From positions 65,258 through 129,257 of the forward strand of contig CAZSTC010000001.1 of NCBI GenBank assembly GCA_964609795.1: 64,000 nt of DNA, in the 5' to 3' direction. The stretch's first letter is position 1, and each line of letters begins with the position of its first letter. A program made the position numbers and the translations under genes. Shown here one piece after another: positions 42,482 to 53,105 of this stretch. The notes under the pieces are model-generated. The model saw nothing but the letters and a program-made list of their open reading frames with translations. It had not been told where the DNA came from and searched no databases. The DNA is from UBA1412 sp964609795 (GTDB taxonomy: Bacteria > Verrucomicrobiota > Verrucomicrobiia > Limisphaerales > UBA1412).

Positions 42482-43774
42482 ATGAAGCGTTTTAGCATAA
42501 AAGTGAGTCGCCGCAGCTTCTTGAAAAGCGCAGCTGCGATGGCGGCAGTACCGCTTTGGTATGCGGAGGAGACTTTTGCCTTACCACAGGTTCAAGCTCC
42601 GAAATCTGCCAATGATAAACCCGGTATTGCTCTCATAGGCTGTGGAGGTCAGGGTAGGGGGGATTGTAGTATTGCCTCTCATTTCGGCAATATTGTCGCC
42701 GTTTGTGATTTGGATGAAAACCGCCTCAATGAGGCGGCCCAACAATTCAAAGCACAATACAAGTTTAAGGACTTCCGTAAGCTTTTGGAGTGCAAGGATG
42801 TAGATATTGTAATTACAGGGACTCCCGATCATTGGCATACGATGGTTAATATCGCTGCCAGTAATGCGGGTAAAGATATTTACTCCGAAAAACCTTTGAC
42901 ACTGACTATCGCCGAAGGCAAGAAGCTGGTGGAAGTTATTAAGAAGAATAAAACTATTCTGCAGGTAGGCAGCCAACAGAGAAGCGAACAGAATTTCCGC
43001 TTTGCTTGTGAATTGGTCCGAAATGGCCGTATCGGCAAACTCAAAAACATCTTGGTAGGACTCCCTACCGGTCCGAGAGAGGGCCCCTTTGCACCTCAGC
43101 CGGTTCCCGATTTTCTGGATTGGGACTTTTACCAGGGGCAGACAGGTCCTCGGGATTACACAACAAATCGGACGCACTACCAATTCCGCTGGTGGTATGA
43201 TTACTCCGGAGGTCAATTGACTGATTGGGGTGCGCACCACAACGACATTGCCCAATGGGGCAACGGAACAGAGCTGAGCGGTCCTGTTGAATTTGATGGC
43301 CGCGCTCTGGGTGAGCCGATGATTGAAGGCGGCTACACCGCCGCGGCAGAGTTCCATATTGAGGCTAAATATGCGAACGGTGTCACGATGACAACAACCA
43401 ACAGAGCCCCCTGTGGTATTCGTTTTGAGGGTACCGAAGGATGGGTTTATGTGGAGCGTGGAGGGACTAAATACAGTCATCCAGAGTTGGAAGAAGTGAA
43501 GTTTGATGACAGTAAGGATATTCGCCTTTATAGGAGTAATCATCATATGGGCAACTTTATCGAATGCGTCAAAAACCGGAAAGAACCGATTTGCCCCGTA
43601 GAGGTAGGGCATCGCTCTATCAGCGTGGCGCATTTGAATGTGATTGCTGTCAGACTGGGGCGGAAGTTCAAGTGGGACCCCGTGGCGGAAACGATCATAG
43701 GAGATAAAGAAGCAGAGGCAATGTTGTCTCGTCCTATGCGTAAACCTTATAATTACAGCTTCATTGGTCTTTAA
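42482..43774 (+). CDS. Tat-exported Gfo/Idh/MocA family oxidoreductase
   Basis: A 430-residue NAD(P)-dependent oxidoreductase of the Gfo/Idh/MocA family, likely acting on a sugar or cyclitol in the periplasm. SRRSFLKSAAAMAAVPLW (residues 9-26) is a good twin-arginine signal peptide, without a lipobox. The Rossmann fold starts with ALIGCGGQGRGD (GxGxxG), and EKPLTLTIAEGKKL is the family's EKP motif with the catalytic-site lysine. The C-terminal half, with GGQLTDWGAHHNDIAQWG, belongs to the secreted subfamily common in Verrucomicrobiota and Planctomycetota. Tat export fits a protein that must carry its nicotinamide cofactor across the membrane folded. The substrate is unknown. It stands alone between its promoter and a weak terminator. 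Confidence 0.9.
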   Translation: MKRFSIKVSRRSFLKSAAAMAAVPLWYAEETFALPQVQAPKSANDKPGIALIGCGGQGRGDCSIASHFGNIVAVCDLDENRLNEAAQQFKAQYKFKDFRKLLECKDVDIVITGTPDHWHTMVNIAASNAGKDIYSEKPLTLTIAEGKKLVEVIKKNKTILQVGSQQRSEQNFRFACELVRNGRIGKLKNILVGLPTGPREGPFAPQPVPDFLDWDFYQGQTGPRDYTTNRTHYQFRWWYDYSGGQLTDWGAHHNDIAQWGNGTELSGPVEFDGRALGEPMIEGGYTAAAEFHIEAKYANGVTMTTTNRAPCGIRFEGTEGWVYVERGGTKYSHPELEEVKFDDSKDIRLYRSNHHMGNFIECVKNRKEPICPVEVGHRSISVAHLNVIAVRLGRKFKWDPVAETIIGDKEAEAMLSRPMRKPYNYSFIGL

Positions 43775-43788
43775 GTTTCAAAGAAAGG

Positions 43789-43811
43789 AAAATAGACCTC
43801 TTGTCTTTTTT
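43789..43811 (+). terminator. Likely terminator after the Gfo/Idh/MocA gene
   Basis: AAAATAGAC (43789-43797) pairs with GTCTTTTTT (43803-43811) with one mismatch around a 5-base loop. The rest of the gap up to the giant gene (43812-44055) is AT-rich, with a weak TAAATT -10 candidate at 44041-44046 and no other structure. Confidence 0.45.
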
Positions 43812-44055
43812 AAGCCATCCACAAAAGTACGTTGAATTTTCTTTATGGGGAATATAGAAAACTTTAGTGGAAAATTCAAAATAGGCTTGATTTTGTGGGT
43901 GTTTTCGACTAGAGATAAGGGTGTGTGTGTTGCTGTGGAAAAGCTTATTGCTGTTAAACTAATAACAAGGACGGCGTTTTGCGACTTAGTGAATTGCCGG
44001 TCTCGGGCGGCTAAAGATTTTCGGTGGCAGTTATACGTAATAAATTGCACAACAT

Positions 44056-47000
44056 ATGGTTATGAATAAAAAAATAACTTTCTCTGCGGCACTTTTGGCG
44101 GCGGCATTTTTGTCGCATTCCGGAGTGTTCCTGGCAGAGGGGGCGGAGGTAGCTCCACCCACGAGTATAGTAGCGGATGTTGCAGGGGGAGCTCCCTCGG
44201 CAACGTCTGAAGTTGTATTGGCAGCGATTCCTCCTCTGGGTCCAGAAGTGGGGGTAAAGTTTCAAGACGACTTCACAAATGGCGAAACCATTCTGGATTT
44301 GACCAAATGGATTCACTCAAAGACAGGACCGACGGATATACAAGTCGAAGCTGGTGGCGGTGTGTTTGCTGGTGAAGGGCAGTCGGGTATCAACCTTTGG
44401 GCTGGCCGCAGCATACGAACAACAGATGGGTTTTCTTACGGTCCAACGTCGCTGAAAGTGACGGTGGAGCGTCCCTACCTGAATCTGGTTGCCGGGACCG
44501 GCGTTAAAAGCGGAGTGTTTTTGAGCAATGCGGATCAATCCAACTTTTTCTTTCTGAGTGATGGTCTTCCTGATGAGGGCTGGGCTTGGAGCGTGAATTC
44601 GGTTGGAAGCGGTAATCCGATTTCCGCGTTTGCCCCCATGAATGACGGTTTGGAACATGTGATTGAGCTTGCCTATGATGGGACAGCCGTTGACATGTAC
44701 CTTGACGGAGTTTATGGCGGACGAATCGATTGGGTTTGCTCCACTCCCGTTTATGTAGAACTGGGCTTCTACACACATCAAACAGGTGACGCCATACAAG
44801 GCGCTTTCGGTCCGATCGTGGTTGAGAACGTTGACTATAAACAGAGCCTGGTATTGCCTGGTGACATTGCCCGGCCGATCAATTCGGTCAAGGAAGTCAA
44901 CAGAAGTTCCTATCCCGCGGCTGAATCTCCGGCTAAGGTGATAGACGGTGATGTTGGAACCAAGTACCTGAACTTCGGTGGTGAGAATACCGGATTCATT
45001 GTTACTCCCGGTTATGGCAAGAGCACCGTCAAGAGCTTCAAGATGTGGACGGCTAACGACGCTAACGAACGCGATCCGGATACCTATCAAATCTATGGAA
45101 CCGACGATGTTATTACCTCAACGGATAATGGATTTGGTGACGGTGAAAATTGGACACTGATTCAATCCGGGACAGTGGCTTTGCCGACGGATCGTCAGGT
45201 CGCCGGCCCGTTAGTGAGTGTTAACAACAGCGTCGCTTACTCATCCTACAAAGTACTCTTTCCGAGTCTGAGAAAGGATGGCAATGCGCTTATGCAGTTG
45301 GCCGACATTCAGCTCTATGCGGACGCTGCAGGCACTCAGGGCGTACTCAGCTACAGTGATTCCATTATTGCGGTGCAACCAGTGTCAACCTGGAGCCATC
45401 TCTCTGGAGAAAAGGAATCTTCCCAGCACTCTATTGATGGTGATGTGAATACCAAGTATTACAGTGGAATGGGCGCTTATTCGGGAGTTATATTCTTACC
45501 GAGCAACCCCAAAACCATTGTAAAGAGCATGGTTCTCACCACCGCTAACGATTTCACGGAGCGTGATCCTGCATCCTTCGAGTTGTATGGAACGAACGAG
45601 GAAGTTGTTAGCAAAGATTATAGCCTTGGAAATGCTGAGGAGTGGACTCTGATTGCATCGGGTAACCTGGATTTACCCTTGGACCGTAAAACAGCCGCTG
45701 ATCCGATTGTGATCTCCAGCGGAACAGTCTACTCGGCCTACAAGGTAATCTTCCCGACTTTACGCGTAGAGGGTACACCCTCCATGCAGATTTCCGAAAT
45801 ACAGCTTCTGGGTGCGGTTGTTGAGGCCGCTCCGGTCAGTCTGATTACACCTGCCGACACGATGATTGGGTCTGGTGGAAGTTTTCCTGAAAAAGAAGCA
45901 CCGCAAGCCGCGCTTGACCGTGTTGTAGGTACCAAGTACCTGAACTTTGGTGGTGCTGGCTCAGGCTTCATCGTGACGACCGCCGGAGAGCCGTTCCAAG
46001 CCAATTACTTCATGTATACAACTGCCAACGACTCCAATGATAGAGACCCGCTGGCGTTTGAAGTTTTTGGATCGAATGATGCAATCGATGGTGCAGAAAC
46101 CTGGACTCCCGCTGGAACAGGCGTGATCCAGCCCAGTCTCTTCCGTTTCCGTAACACCGCGCCGGCGTTCTTCGCTAATGGCAAAGCTTACAGCTCATAC
46201 AAAGTCATCTTCACGCAGCTTCGTGGATCATCGATGTTCCAGATTGCTGAAGTGTATATGTATTGCAATGTGGAAGCTCCGGCTCTTGAAGAAGTAGTCG
46301 TGCAGAGTGGTGTAGAGGGAGATAAACTGACCTTTACTGCAGTTGCAAGCGGAACTGAGCCTCTGGAATACCAGTGGTATAAGGATGGTGAGATTATTGA
46401 AGGAGCCACCGGTTCGAGCTATGTGATTGAGAATGCCTCTCTGGCTGATACCGCTGCCTATAGTGTGAGCGTCGGTAACAGCAAGGGTAGTGATGAGAGC
46501 TTGCCTCAGAGTGTTGTTGTTTCTTCGAACTCTGATAATTTGGCACTTCTCTTGGACTTTGTGTGCGATGAAGCCGAAGGAGATGCCACATATGACCTCG
46601 TGACTGGCACACCTGCGGTGTTTACTGACCCGGCTCCTGCATGGTCAGATTCTGCACCTTCAAGACAATTCGGAACGAAGTATTCGGCTTACGACTACTC
46701 GTTGGAATTTGCTGGTGACTCCGGAGCAATGTTCAGCACTGAAGATATCGACATTGACCCGGCCAGCCCGAGCATGACCATTGATTTCTGGTTCCAGGGA
46801 ATTCAGCCTGCGCTACAATGGCAGGAAATTTTCGCTATCTACGGTAACAGCAAGGGTACCTGCCCTGTGTTAGCTGTTGATGTGGATATGGCCGGTTACC
46901 TGGCCTTCTATGTGGGCTATGAAGAATTCAGCACTGGTGTTCTCTTCCCGAATGACAGTGAATGGCACAACATGGTGTTGGTCAATAACGCTCCTGCCAA

Positions 47001-49435
47001 GATTTTCTATGTCTATCTGGATGGAGTATTATTGGAAGGATTCCAGTATCCTGACACTATTCTCACCTTCCCGACAGTTGAAGAAGGTTATGGTAATATT
47101 GGTTGCTATATAGAGGGGATCGATCCCTACGGTTATGAGGATGACATGTACCTTTTCCTCAATGGTAATCTGGATCGTATTCGCGTATGGAGTGGTGTTT
47201 TAGGACCGAATCAGATGGATATCCCTCCTACTGATCCGATTCCTCCGTTCTATTATGACGATGTCAACTATACCGGCGACTTCAAAGGAAGCGTTGCATG
47301 GGACGAAGAAGCAGATACTTACACTGTTAAGGGTTCCGGCGCTGATGTCTGGGGTTCCAGCGATCAGTTCTTCTATGTTTACAATCCCATTCCTGGCGGC
47401 ACGGATTTCGACATTTCTGTCAAAGTCGACAGCTTCCAGGCTCCTTCTGATGGATGGGCCAAAGCTGGCTTGATGGTTCGTGAAGGAAATGCTGAGGGTA
47501 ACCAGATCGGCAATGCTCGCCATTTTTCTACTCAGACCCAGCGTCTGGATAGTCCGGGTAACTCATCGTTCTGGTCTTCATGGCGTACGGCTACAGGTGG
47601 TAATGTAAGCGATAACACGGCGGCAACTTATGGAACACTGACGTTCCCCCATTGGCAGCGTATTGTCAGCGTGGATGGTATCTTTTACAGCCTCATCAGT
47701 ACAGATGGGGAAAAATGGAACCTTCTCGCTGCAATCGATACGAAGCTGTGGGAAGGGGGTGTTTTAGGCTCCGAAAATCCGCTTTATGTGGGTATGTGGG
47801 TGACCTCACATAACTCCAATAGCAACGATGCTACTGCGTCATTCAGTGACCTTGAACTCTCGGTGGGTTATGTTCCTATGGAAATTATCATCCAGCCGAC
47901 TTCAGTTACCACTGTAGCCGGAGCGAGAGCTTCTATCCGCGCACTGGCAATTGGTACAGACATTAACCTTCAGTGGTTCAAGAATGGAGAAGCGCTTGAA
48001 GACTTCACAGGAAGTTCCTTCTATTGCTACGCCACTCCGTGGGATGCAGGTGATTATCATTTGGCCGTTTACCAGAATAATGGATTTATTCTGAGCGACG
48101 TGGTCACATTGACTGTCAATCCCGCCACTGAACCCAATGCGGTACAGGCCTGGGTTTATGACAATCCCAATCCGGGTAACTTGGACAAGGTAAAAGCTGC
48201 GTTCAGGAATTACACCAATCCGAACCTGGTTCTTTATCTGACTCAGTATTTGGAGACACCGACGGATCGCGCAGATAACTATTGTTCTTCAATAGCGGGT
48301 CTGTTGACTCCTCCGGAGACAGGCACCTATTACTTCTATATTGCCTCGGATGATCAGAGCCAACTTTGGCTGAGCTCCGATGCGACTCCCGCCGGTTTAG
48401 GCGGTACCCGCACTTGCGAGGTGACCGGTTGGGCCCCGAGTCGTGTTTACAACAAGGAAGCCAACCAGAAGTCAGTGGCAGTCAACTTAGAAGCCGGTAA
48501 GGATTACTATTTTGAGGTATTCCATGTGGAAGGCGGCGGCGGAGATAACCTCTCTGTAGCATGGGCAACACCCAGCATGGGTGACGTGCTCCCGACGCTT
48601 CCTATTGAGGCCAAATACATCAAACCTTACAGAGGAGCTCCTCCTACCATTTTGGGTATGGAAGTTCCGATCGTAGTTGAAGGTAATGGTGCAACCCTTA
48701 CGGTGGAAGCCAAGGGTGCAGGCGAGATTACTTATCAATGGTACAAGAACGGTGTGGCTATTGAAGGCGCTACCGGTTCCTCATATACTATTGGTCAGAC
48801 CGGCACCGGTGACGCCGGTGTGTACACGGTTGGCGTGAGCAATCCTGGTGGAACAACGATGAGCTCCGGCAAGACTTTGGTGGTATCTTCTGATCCTGCC
48901 AAACTGCAGAAGCTTGTCGACTTCCAGATGGACGAAGGTCAATTCCTTGAGACATCCAGCTCTGTGGGTAATGCGTTAGCCACTTTCGGCTATAACGCTG
49001 ATCCTGGTGCTGTGGTCAATGGTGTTGCGGCTCCTTCTGGCTTAGTTGGCGACTATGCAGCGGAGTTTAACGGACAAGGCTGGCTCCTGGGTACTTTTGA
49101 AGGAACCCCGGTTGCCTTAGACAAACCGTTTACCTGGGAAGCTTGGGTCTGGAGAGATCCGCTGAGCACCAAGACCTACGAGGACTTCTTCCGCGTCGGT
49201 GACACGATCAAGGTTGGTATGAATACCGACCATGTCTTCCAGGCAACCTTCATGGGCATTGTTGACATCAACTCTGAGGTTGTTGTTGAAAACGACATTT
49301 GGATGCACTTGGCTTGCTCATGGGAGCCGGGCGTGGGAGTTACCTTCTACAAGAACGGTGCTCAAATCGCCTTTGTCTCCGTGACCTCGATGCCGAGAGC
49401 TTACAGTAACAACCGTATCTCATTAGGTTCAGATA
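44056..49435 (+). CDS. Giant secreted LamG/discoidin/Ig/PA14 protein, 5' part (up to the scaffold gap)
   Basis: N-terminal 1,793 codons of a surface or secreted protein interrupted by the N run. After a signal peptide (about 1-30) come a LamG-like domain (75-275), three discoidin-like repeats, each with a DGDVGTKY-type start and a TANDxxxRDPxxxxxYG core (about 280-735), an Ig-like domain (743-820), a LamG-like domain (828-1055), a DUF1349-like beta-sandwich (1064-1270), Ig (1273-1355), PA14 (1359-1515), Ig (1528-1610) and the start of a further LamG domain (1616 onward). These folds bind carbohydrates or proteins; no catalytic domain is seen. The frame runs unbroken into the gap and continues after it, so this and 49536-52964 are one gene. 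Codons are strongly C/T-biased at third positions, as in highly expressed genes. Confidence 0.88.
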
Positions 49436-49590
49436 NNNNNNNNNNNNNNNNNNNNNNNNNNNNNNNNNNNNNNNNNNNNNNNNNNNNNNNNNNNNNNNNN
49501 NNNNNNNNNNNNNNNNNNNNNNNNNNNNNNNNNNNGTGACCTCGATGCCGAGAGCTTACAGTAACAACCGTATCTCATTAGGTTCAGATA
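49381..49590. other. Scaffold gap of 100 Ns flanked by an identical 55-bp overlap
   Basis: Bases 49436-49535 are exactly 100 Ns. The 55 bases before it (49381-49435) and the 55 after it (49536-49590) are identical. The simplest reading is two contigs whose ends overlap by 55 bases but were joined with a fixed-size gap. Collapsing one copy and the Ns restores a single open frame (5,325 bases, or 1,775 codons, before the overlap). Confidence 0.9.
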
Positions 49591-52500
49591 ACTTTGGTGG
49601 TTCAATCTTCCAGGGTAGAATGGACCGCGTGCGTCTCCACGCCGGTATGTTGCAGCCTTCACAGCTCGATGTGGGTGTAACGAATCCGAAGGCTCCTATT
49701 GAAGGAGTTACTTTGCTGAGTTACGGTTTCAATGAGGGTCAGACACCTTATGCCAGTGCAGGTCTGGGGAATATTGAACTCCTGGATGGAGCACAAGTGA
49801 TGGCCGCCGCTTCCAAACCTGTTTGGACGGAAGGCCCGCTCGCCGGCAAGTATGATCACGCTCTCAGATTCAACGGCAGTGCTTATGCTCCGTTTAACAC
49901 TGATGGTATCAACTTCGGTGATAAGAGCGACGTGAGCTTCTCGATGAGCGCCTGGATTAAGGACATTAAGGTTTCTACGTCCCGCCAAGTGTTATTCCAA
50001 TCCTTGGGTAACAAGGCTGGAACTGCTCCGAGAGTCTCGTTCTCCATCAGTCCTGCTCGTGAAGTCTTCTTCACGACCATGGGAATTGCTGATTTCAACA
50101 CTGGAATCAAGATTCCTGAAGGCACTGATTGGCATCAGATCGCTGTGGCTTACAATGCCCCCGCAGGTATCGTCTATGTATACATTGACGGTCAATTGGC
50201 CGGCACTAAGGCCTATACGGGTGGAGTGAACTTCGCTGCACAGGGAACTGATCTGAGTGGTTGCCTCGGACGCGAGCTCGGTGGCGCATTGCCAGTTACC
50301 GGCACTGTGGACCGCGTAACCGTTTGGAAGGGTGTTCTCGGATTAGAGCAATTGGATTATCCTCCTGCTCTCCCGGTTCCTCCGTACTTCTATGAAGATG
50401 TCAATTACGAGGGCGAAGCTCCTGGTAGTTTGGTGGAAGCTCCTAAGGGTACTTACGCGATTCAGGGAAGTGGTAACGGTATCAACGGCACAGAAGATTC
50501 CTTCTTCTATGTTTACAATCAGGCTCCTGCGGGTGACTTCGATGTCACCGTCAAAGTAGAAAGCTTGGCTTCTGTTTCCGGATTGGCCCAAACGGGTCTG
50601 ATGGTTCGCGAGGCTGATGCCGACTTTGGAGTTCAGGCGGGAAGCTCCCGTTTCTTCAGCACACTGGTTTGGAATGCAGGTACAGAGCAGTCTTATAGTG
50701 GCGCTGCCTGGCGTTCTGTGGCTTCAAGCTCAAGTATGATCGATCCTTCCGGTGAGACAGCTGAATATCCGCATTGGCAGCGTATTGTTCGTATTGAGGA
50801 TACTCTCTACGGACTCTACAGCGTCGATGGAGAAAACTGGACTGTCCTGGCTGAAGAAGACACCTCTGATTGGGCCGATGGTCCTCTGGGTTCTGCGTTG
50901 CCTCTCTACATTGGTATGTGGACAACTTCCGGCAATGAAGCCAGCAATGATGGTACTGCCGTGTTCTCTCACTACAATGAGGTGAAGGGTTTCGTCCCTG
51001 CAGAGATTATCGTACAACCGGAATCCGCAACTGTGTGTGTGGGTTCGCTGGCCGGATTCAATGTCTTGGCCCTCGGTACGGACCTCTCCTACACCTGGTA
51101 TCATGACGGACTGATCGTTCCTGATCGTTATGAAGACACGCTCGGTACGCTCTTCGCAACCGAAGAAGCGGCCGGTACTTATTATGTGAATGTGACCCAA
51201 GGAACAACGGTTCTTGCCTCTGACGAAGCGGTGTTGACTGTTGTTGAGAATCCTCAGCCTGGTCTTGTCCAGGTGTGGAATTACGAAGGTCCTACTTCCA
51301 TAAGTGATCTCATTTACAATCTGTGGAACTTCACTGCACCTGATGAAGTGCTCTTCCTGAATCCCGAAGGTTACTTTGAGACTCCGGAAAACCATGGTAC
51401 TCTCTACGGTTCTGTGATAGTGGGTCTGATTACTCCTGAAGAGACTGGAACGTATAATTTCTACGTTGCCGCTGATCAGGAGGCTGCTCTCTATTTGAGC
51501 ACGACCGGCAGCCCGGAAGATGTAAGTGAAGATCCAATTGCTTGGGTTTCTCTGCCCACGGCAAGCCGCCAATACGATCTGTATCCTGAGCAGAAATCTG
51601 CCGCGATCGAGTTGGTAGCCGGAGAAAGCTACTACTTCGAGCTCTTCCACAATGTGGGATCTGCTGGAGATAATCTCTCCGTAGCCTGGACAACTCCCAG
51701 CGAGGTTATTCCGGTAGCTGACGTTGTTCCGGTCCTCCCGATGGAAGCACGCTTCCTGAGCCCGTATGTGGGCGACCCGATCCCTGTGGGTCACTTGCCT
51801 GAGATTACTCAGCAGCCTGTGAGCCCGGATGTGCTCTATACAAGCGATGGATATCTGACCCTCAACGTCGATGTGACGGGGACAGAGCCTCTCACTGTGG
51901 TATGGTTAAAGGATGGTGTTGAAACGGGTTTGACCGGTAACACTATTGAGGTAGCTCGGACAACGGCTAATGCTGGCAGCTGGACTGCTCGCGTGACTAA
52001 CATTGTTGGTTCTACGGTTTCTGACGCAGCTGTGATCAGTTTCCGCGAGCCTGCAAGTGGCTACGAAGCTCTGGTTGTGAGCAACAATCCTTGGGCATAC
52101 TGGAGATTGGGCGAGACCGATGCTGCTGAAAAGGCCGTCGATTATGCTCATTTGCTCAATGCTTCTTTCGCCTCCGGCAACGTGCTGGGTATCCCTGGAG
52201 CTATTGCTCAGGATACCGATACAGCGGTCGCCTTCAGCGGCGGTTTGAAGAATACTGAGTCCTACAGCACAATGGTGGCTCCTGCTATCGGTTTGGAAAC
52301 TGTCTCTGAAGCAACCCTGCTCTGCTGGGTGAAGAGAGACGGCGCACAGACTGACTACACGCCGATGATGGTGAACCGTTCAGATAAAGGTGTATTCACT
52401 GGATTAACCTTTGTCCATGGCAATGCTCTGGGTTACAGCTGGGGTAGCCAGCCGGCCGCATGGTCCTTCAATAGCGGACTGACAATGGCTGATGGAAGCT

Positions 52501-52964
52501 GGTATTTTGCAGCTCTGGTTGTCAAACCGACTGAAGCCGTCCTTTACCTGGGTAACGAGGCGAACGGTTTGATGAGTGCAGCTAACCCTGTCGCTCATGA
52601 TCCGACTCAGATAGACACCCTCTTCACGTTGGGTGGCCAGGATAATGATGGTACAGACAGACTCTTCAAAGGTGCTCTGGATGAACCTGCTCTCTTCAAT
52701 TATGCGTTGAGTGCAGAACAAATTCAGGAAATCTTCGAAACGGGTCTCTTTGGTGTCCTGACGGATCCTACCTTGACTTATAAGGTTGAGGGCGGGAAAC
52801 TGGTCCTCAGCTGGTTGGTGTCTTCTCGTTGTGCCTTGGAGGTTGCTCCGACAGCAGAAGGTCCTTGGACTCATGCGGGGCTTCCCACCGAAGTCGACGG
52901 GACTAACGTCTACGAAGTTGAGCTGAACAAAGTGGGCACGGGCTTCTACCGCCTGGTGCGCTAG
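49536..52964 (+). CDS. Giant secreted LamG/Ig/PA14 protein, 3' part (after the scaffold gap)
   Basis: Continuation of the gene at 44056; the apparent GTG start at 49536 is internal. With the overlap collapsed the full protein is about 2,917 residues. In merged numbering this part contains the end of a LamG domain, a second LamG (1829-2050), DUF1349-like (2056-2258), Ig (2262-2345), PA14 (2349-2520), Ig (2529-2610), a third LamG starting YEALVVSNNPWAYWRLG (2616-2840) and a short C-terminal beta domain (2854-2917, GGKLVLSW...GTGFYRLVR). The series LamG-DUF1349-Ig-PA14-Ig thus occurs twice (about 828-1610 and 1829-2610), indicating duplication of a unit of about 780 residues. The C-terminal domain resembles that of the S8 protease at 54762 and may be a sorting or surface-attachment signal. 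A strong terminator follows. Confidence 0.87.
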   Translation: MTSMPRAYSNNRISLGSDNFGGSIFQGRMDRVRLHAGMLQPSQLDVGVTNPKAPIEGVTLLSYGFNEGQTPYASAGLGNIELLDGAQVMAAASKPVWTEGPLAGKYDHALRFNGSAYAPFNTDGINFGDKSDVSFSMSAWIKDIKVSTSRQVLFQSLGNKAGTAPRVSFSISPAREVFFTTMGIADFNTGIKIPEGTDWHQIAVAYNAPAGIVYVYIDGQLAGTKAYTGGVNFAAQGTDLSGCLGRELGGALPVTGTVDRVTVWKGVLGLEQLDYPPALPVPPYFYEDVNYEGEAPGSLVEAPKGTYAIQGSGNGINGTEDSFFYVYNQAPAGDFDVTVKVESLASVSGLAQTGLMVREADADFGVQAGSSRFFSTLVWNAGTEQSYSGAAWRSVASSSSMIDPSGETAEYPHWQRIVRIEDTLYGLYSVDGENWTVLAEEDTSDWADGPLGSALPLYIGMWTTSGNEASNDGTAVFSHYNEVKGFVPAEIIVQPESATVCVGSLAGFNVLALGTDLSYTWYHDGLIVPDRYEDTLGTLFATEEAAGTYYVNVTQGTTVLASDEAVLTVVENPQPGLVQVWNYEGPTSISDLIYNLWNFTAPDEVLFLNPEGYFETPENHGTLYGSVIVGLITPEETGTYNFYVAADQEAALYLSTTGSPEDVSEDPIAWVSLPTASRQYDLYPEQKSAAIELVAGESYYFELFHNVGSAGDNLSVAWTTPSEVIPVADVVPVLPMEARFLSPYVGDPIPVGHLPEITQQPVSPDVLYTSDGYLTLNVDVTGTEPLTVVWLKDGVETGLTGNTIEVARTTANAGSWTARVTNIVGSTVSDAAVISFREPASGYEALVVSNNPWAYWRLGETDAAEKAVDYAHLLNASFASGNVLGIPGAIAQDTDTAVAFSGGLKNTESYSTMVAPAIGLETVSEATLLCWVKRDGAQTDYTPMMVNRSDKGVFTGLTFVHGNALGYSWGSQPAAWSFNSGLTMADGSWYFAALVVKPTEAVLYLGNEANGLMSAANPVAHDPTQIDTLFTLGGQDNDGTDRLFKGALDEPALFNYALSAEQIQEIFETGLFGVLTDPTLTYKVEGGKLVLSWLVSSRCALEVAPTAEGPWTHAGLPTEVDGTNVYEVELNKVGTGFYRLVR

Positions 52965-53004
52965 CTCCTAGCATTCAGAGTTGAGAAACTCTGAGTAACT
53001 TATT

Positions 53005-53042
53005 CAAAACTGCCGTTTGTCGAAAGACGAACGGCAGTTTTG
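53005..53042 (+). terminator. Strong terminator after the giant gene
   Basis: CAAAACTGCCGTT (53005-53017) pairs perfectly with AACGGCAGTTTTG (53030-53042), and the stem continues inward to a GAAA tetraloop. It separates the giant gene from the esterase gene. Confidence 0.85.
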
Positions 53043-53105
53043 CTATTGAAGAATGTCTCTTTCTTTCGAAGTGAAAATCTTCTACTATACCGGGGCGGAT
53101 TGAGA

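Noticed and set aside
42581..43633. 350-codon open frame antisense to the Gfo/Idh/MocA gene
   Set aside because: Entirely contained in a confident gene; Cys/Ile/Arg-rich product without family features, so a shadow frame.
49536..49538. GTG at the right side of the gap as a genuine start of a second gene
   Set aside because: It is an internal valine codon of a LamG domain, also present before the gap in the 55-bp duplicate.
50730..51794. 354-codon open frame antisense to the giant LamG gene
   Set aside because: Shadow of a highly biased coding sequence; product is His/Arg-rich and has no credible domain.
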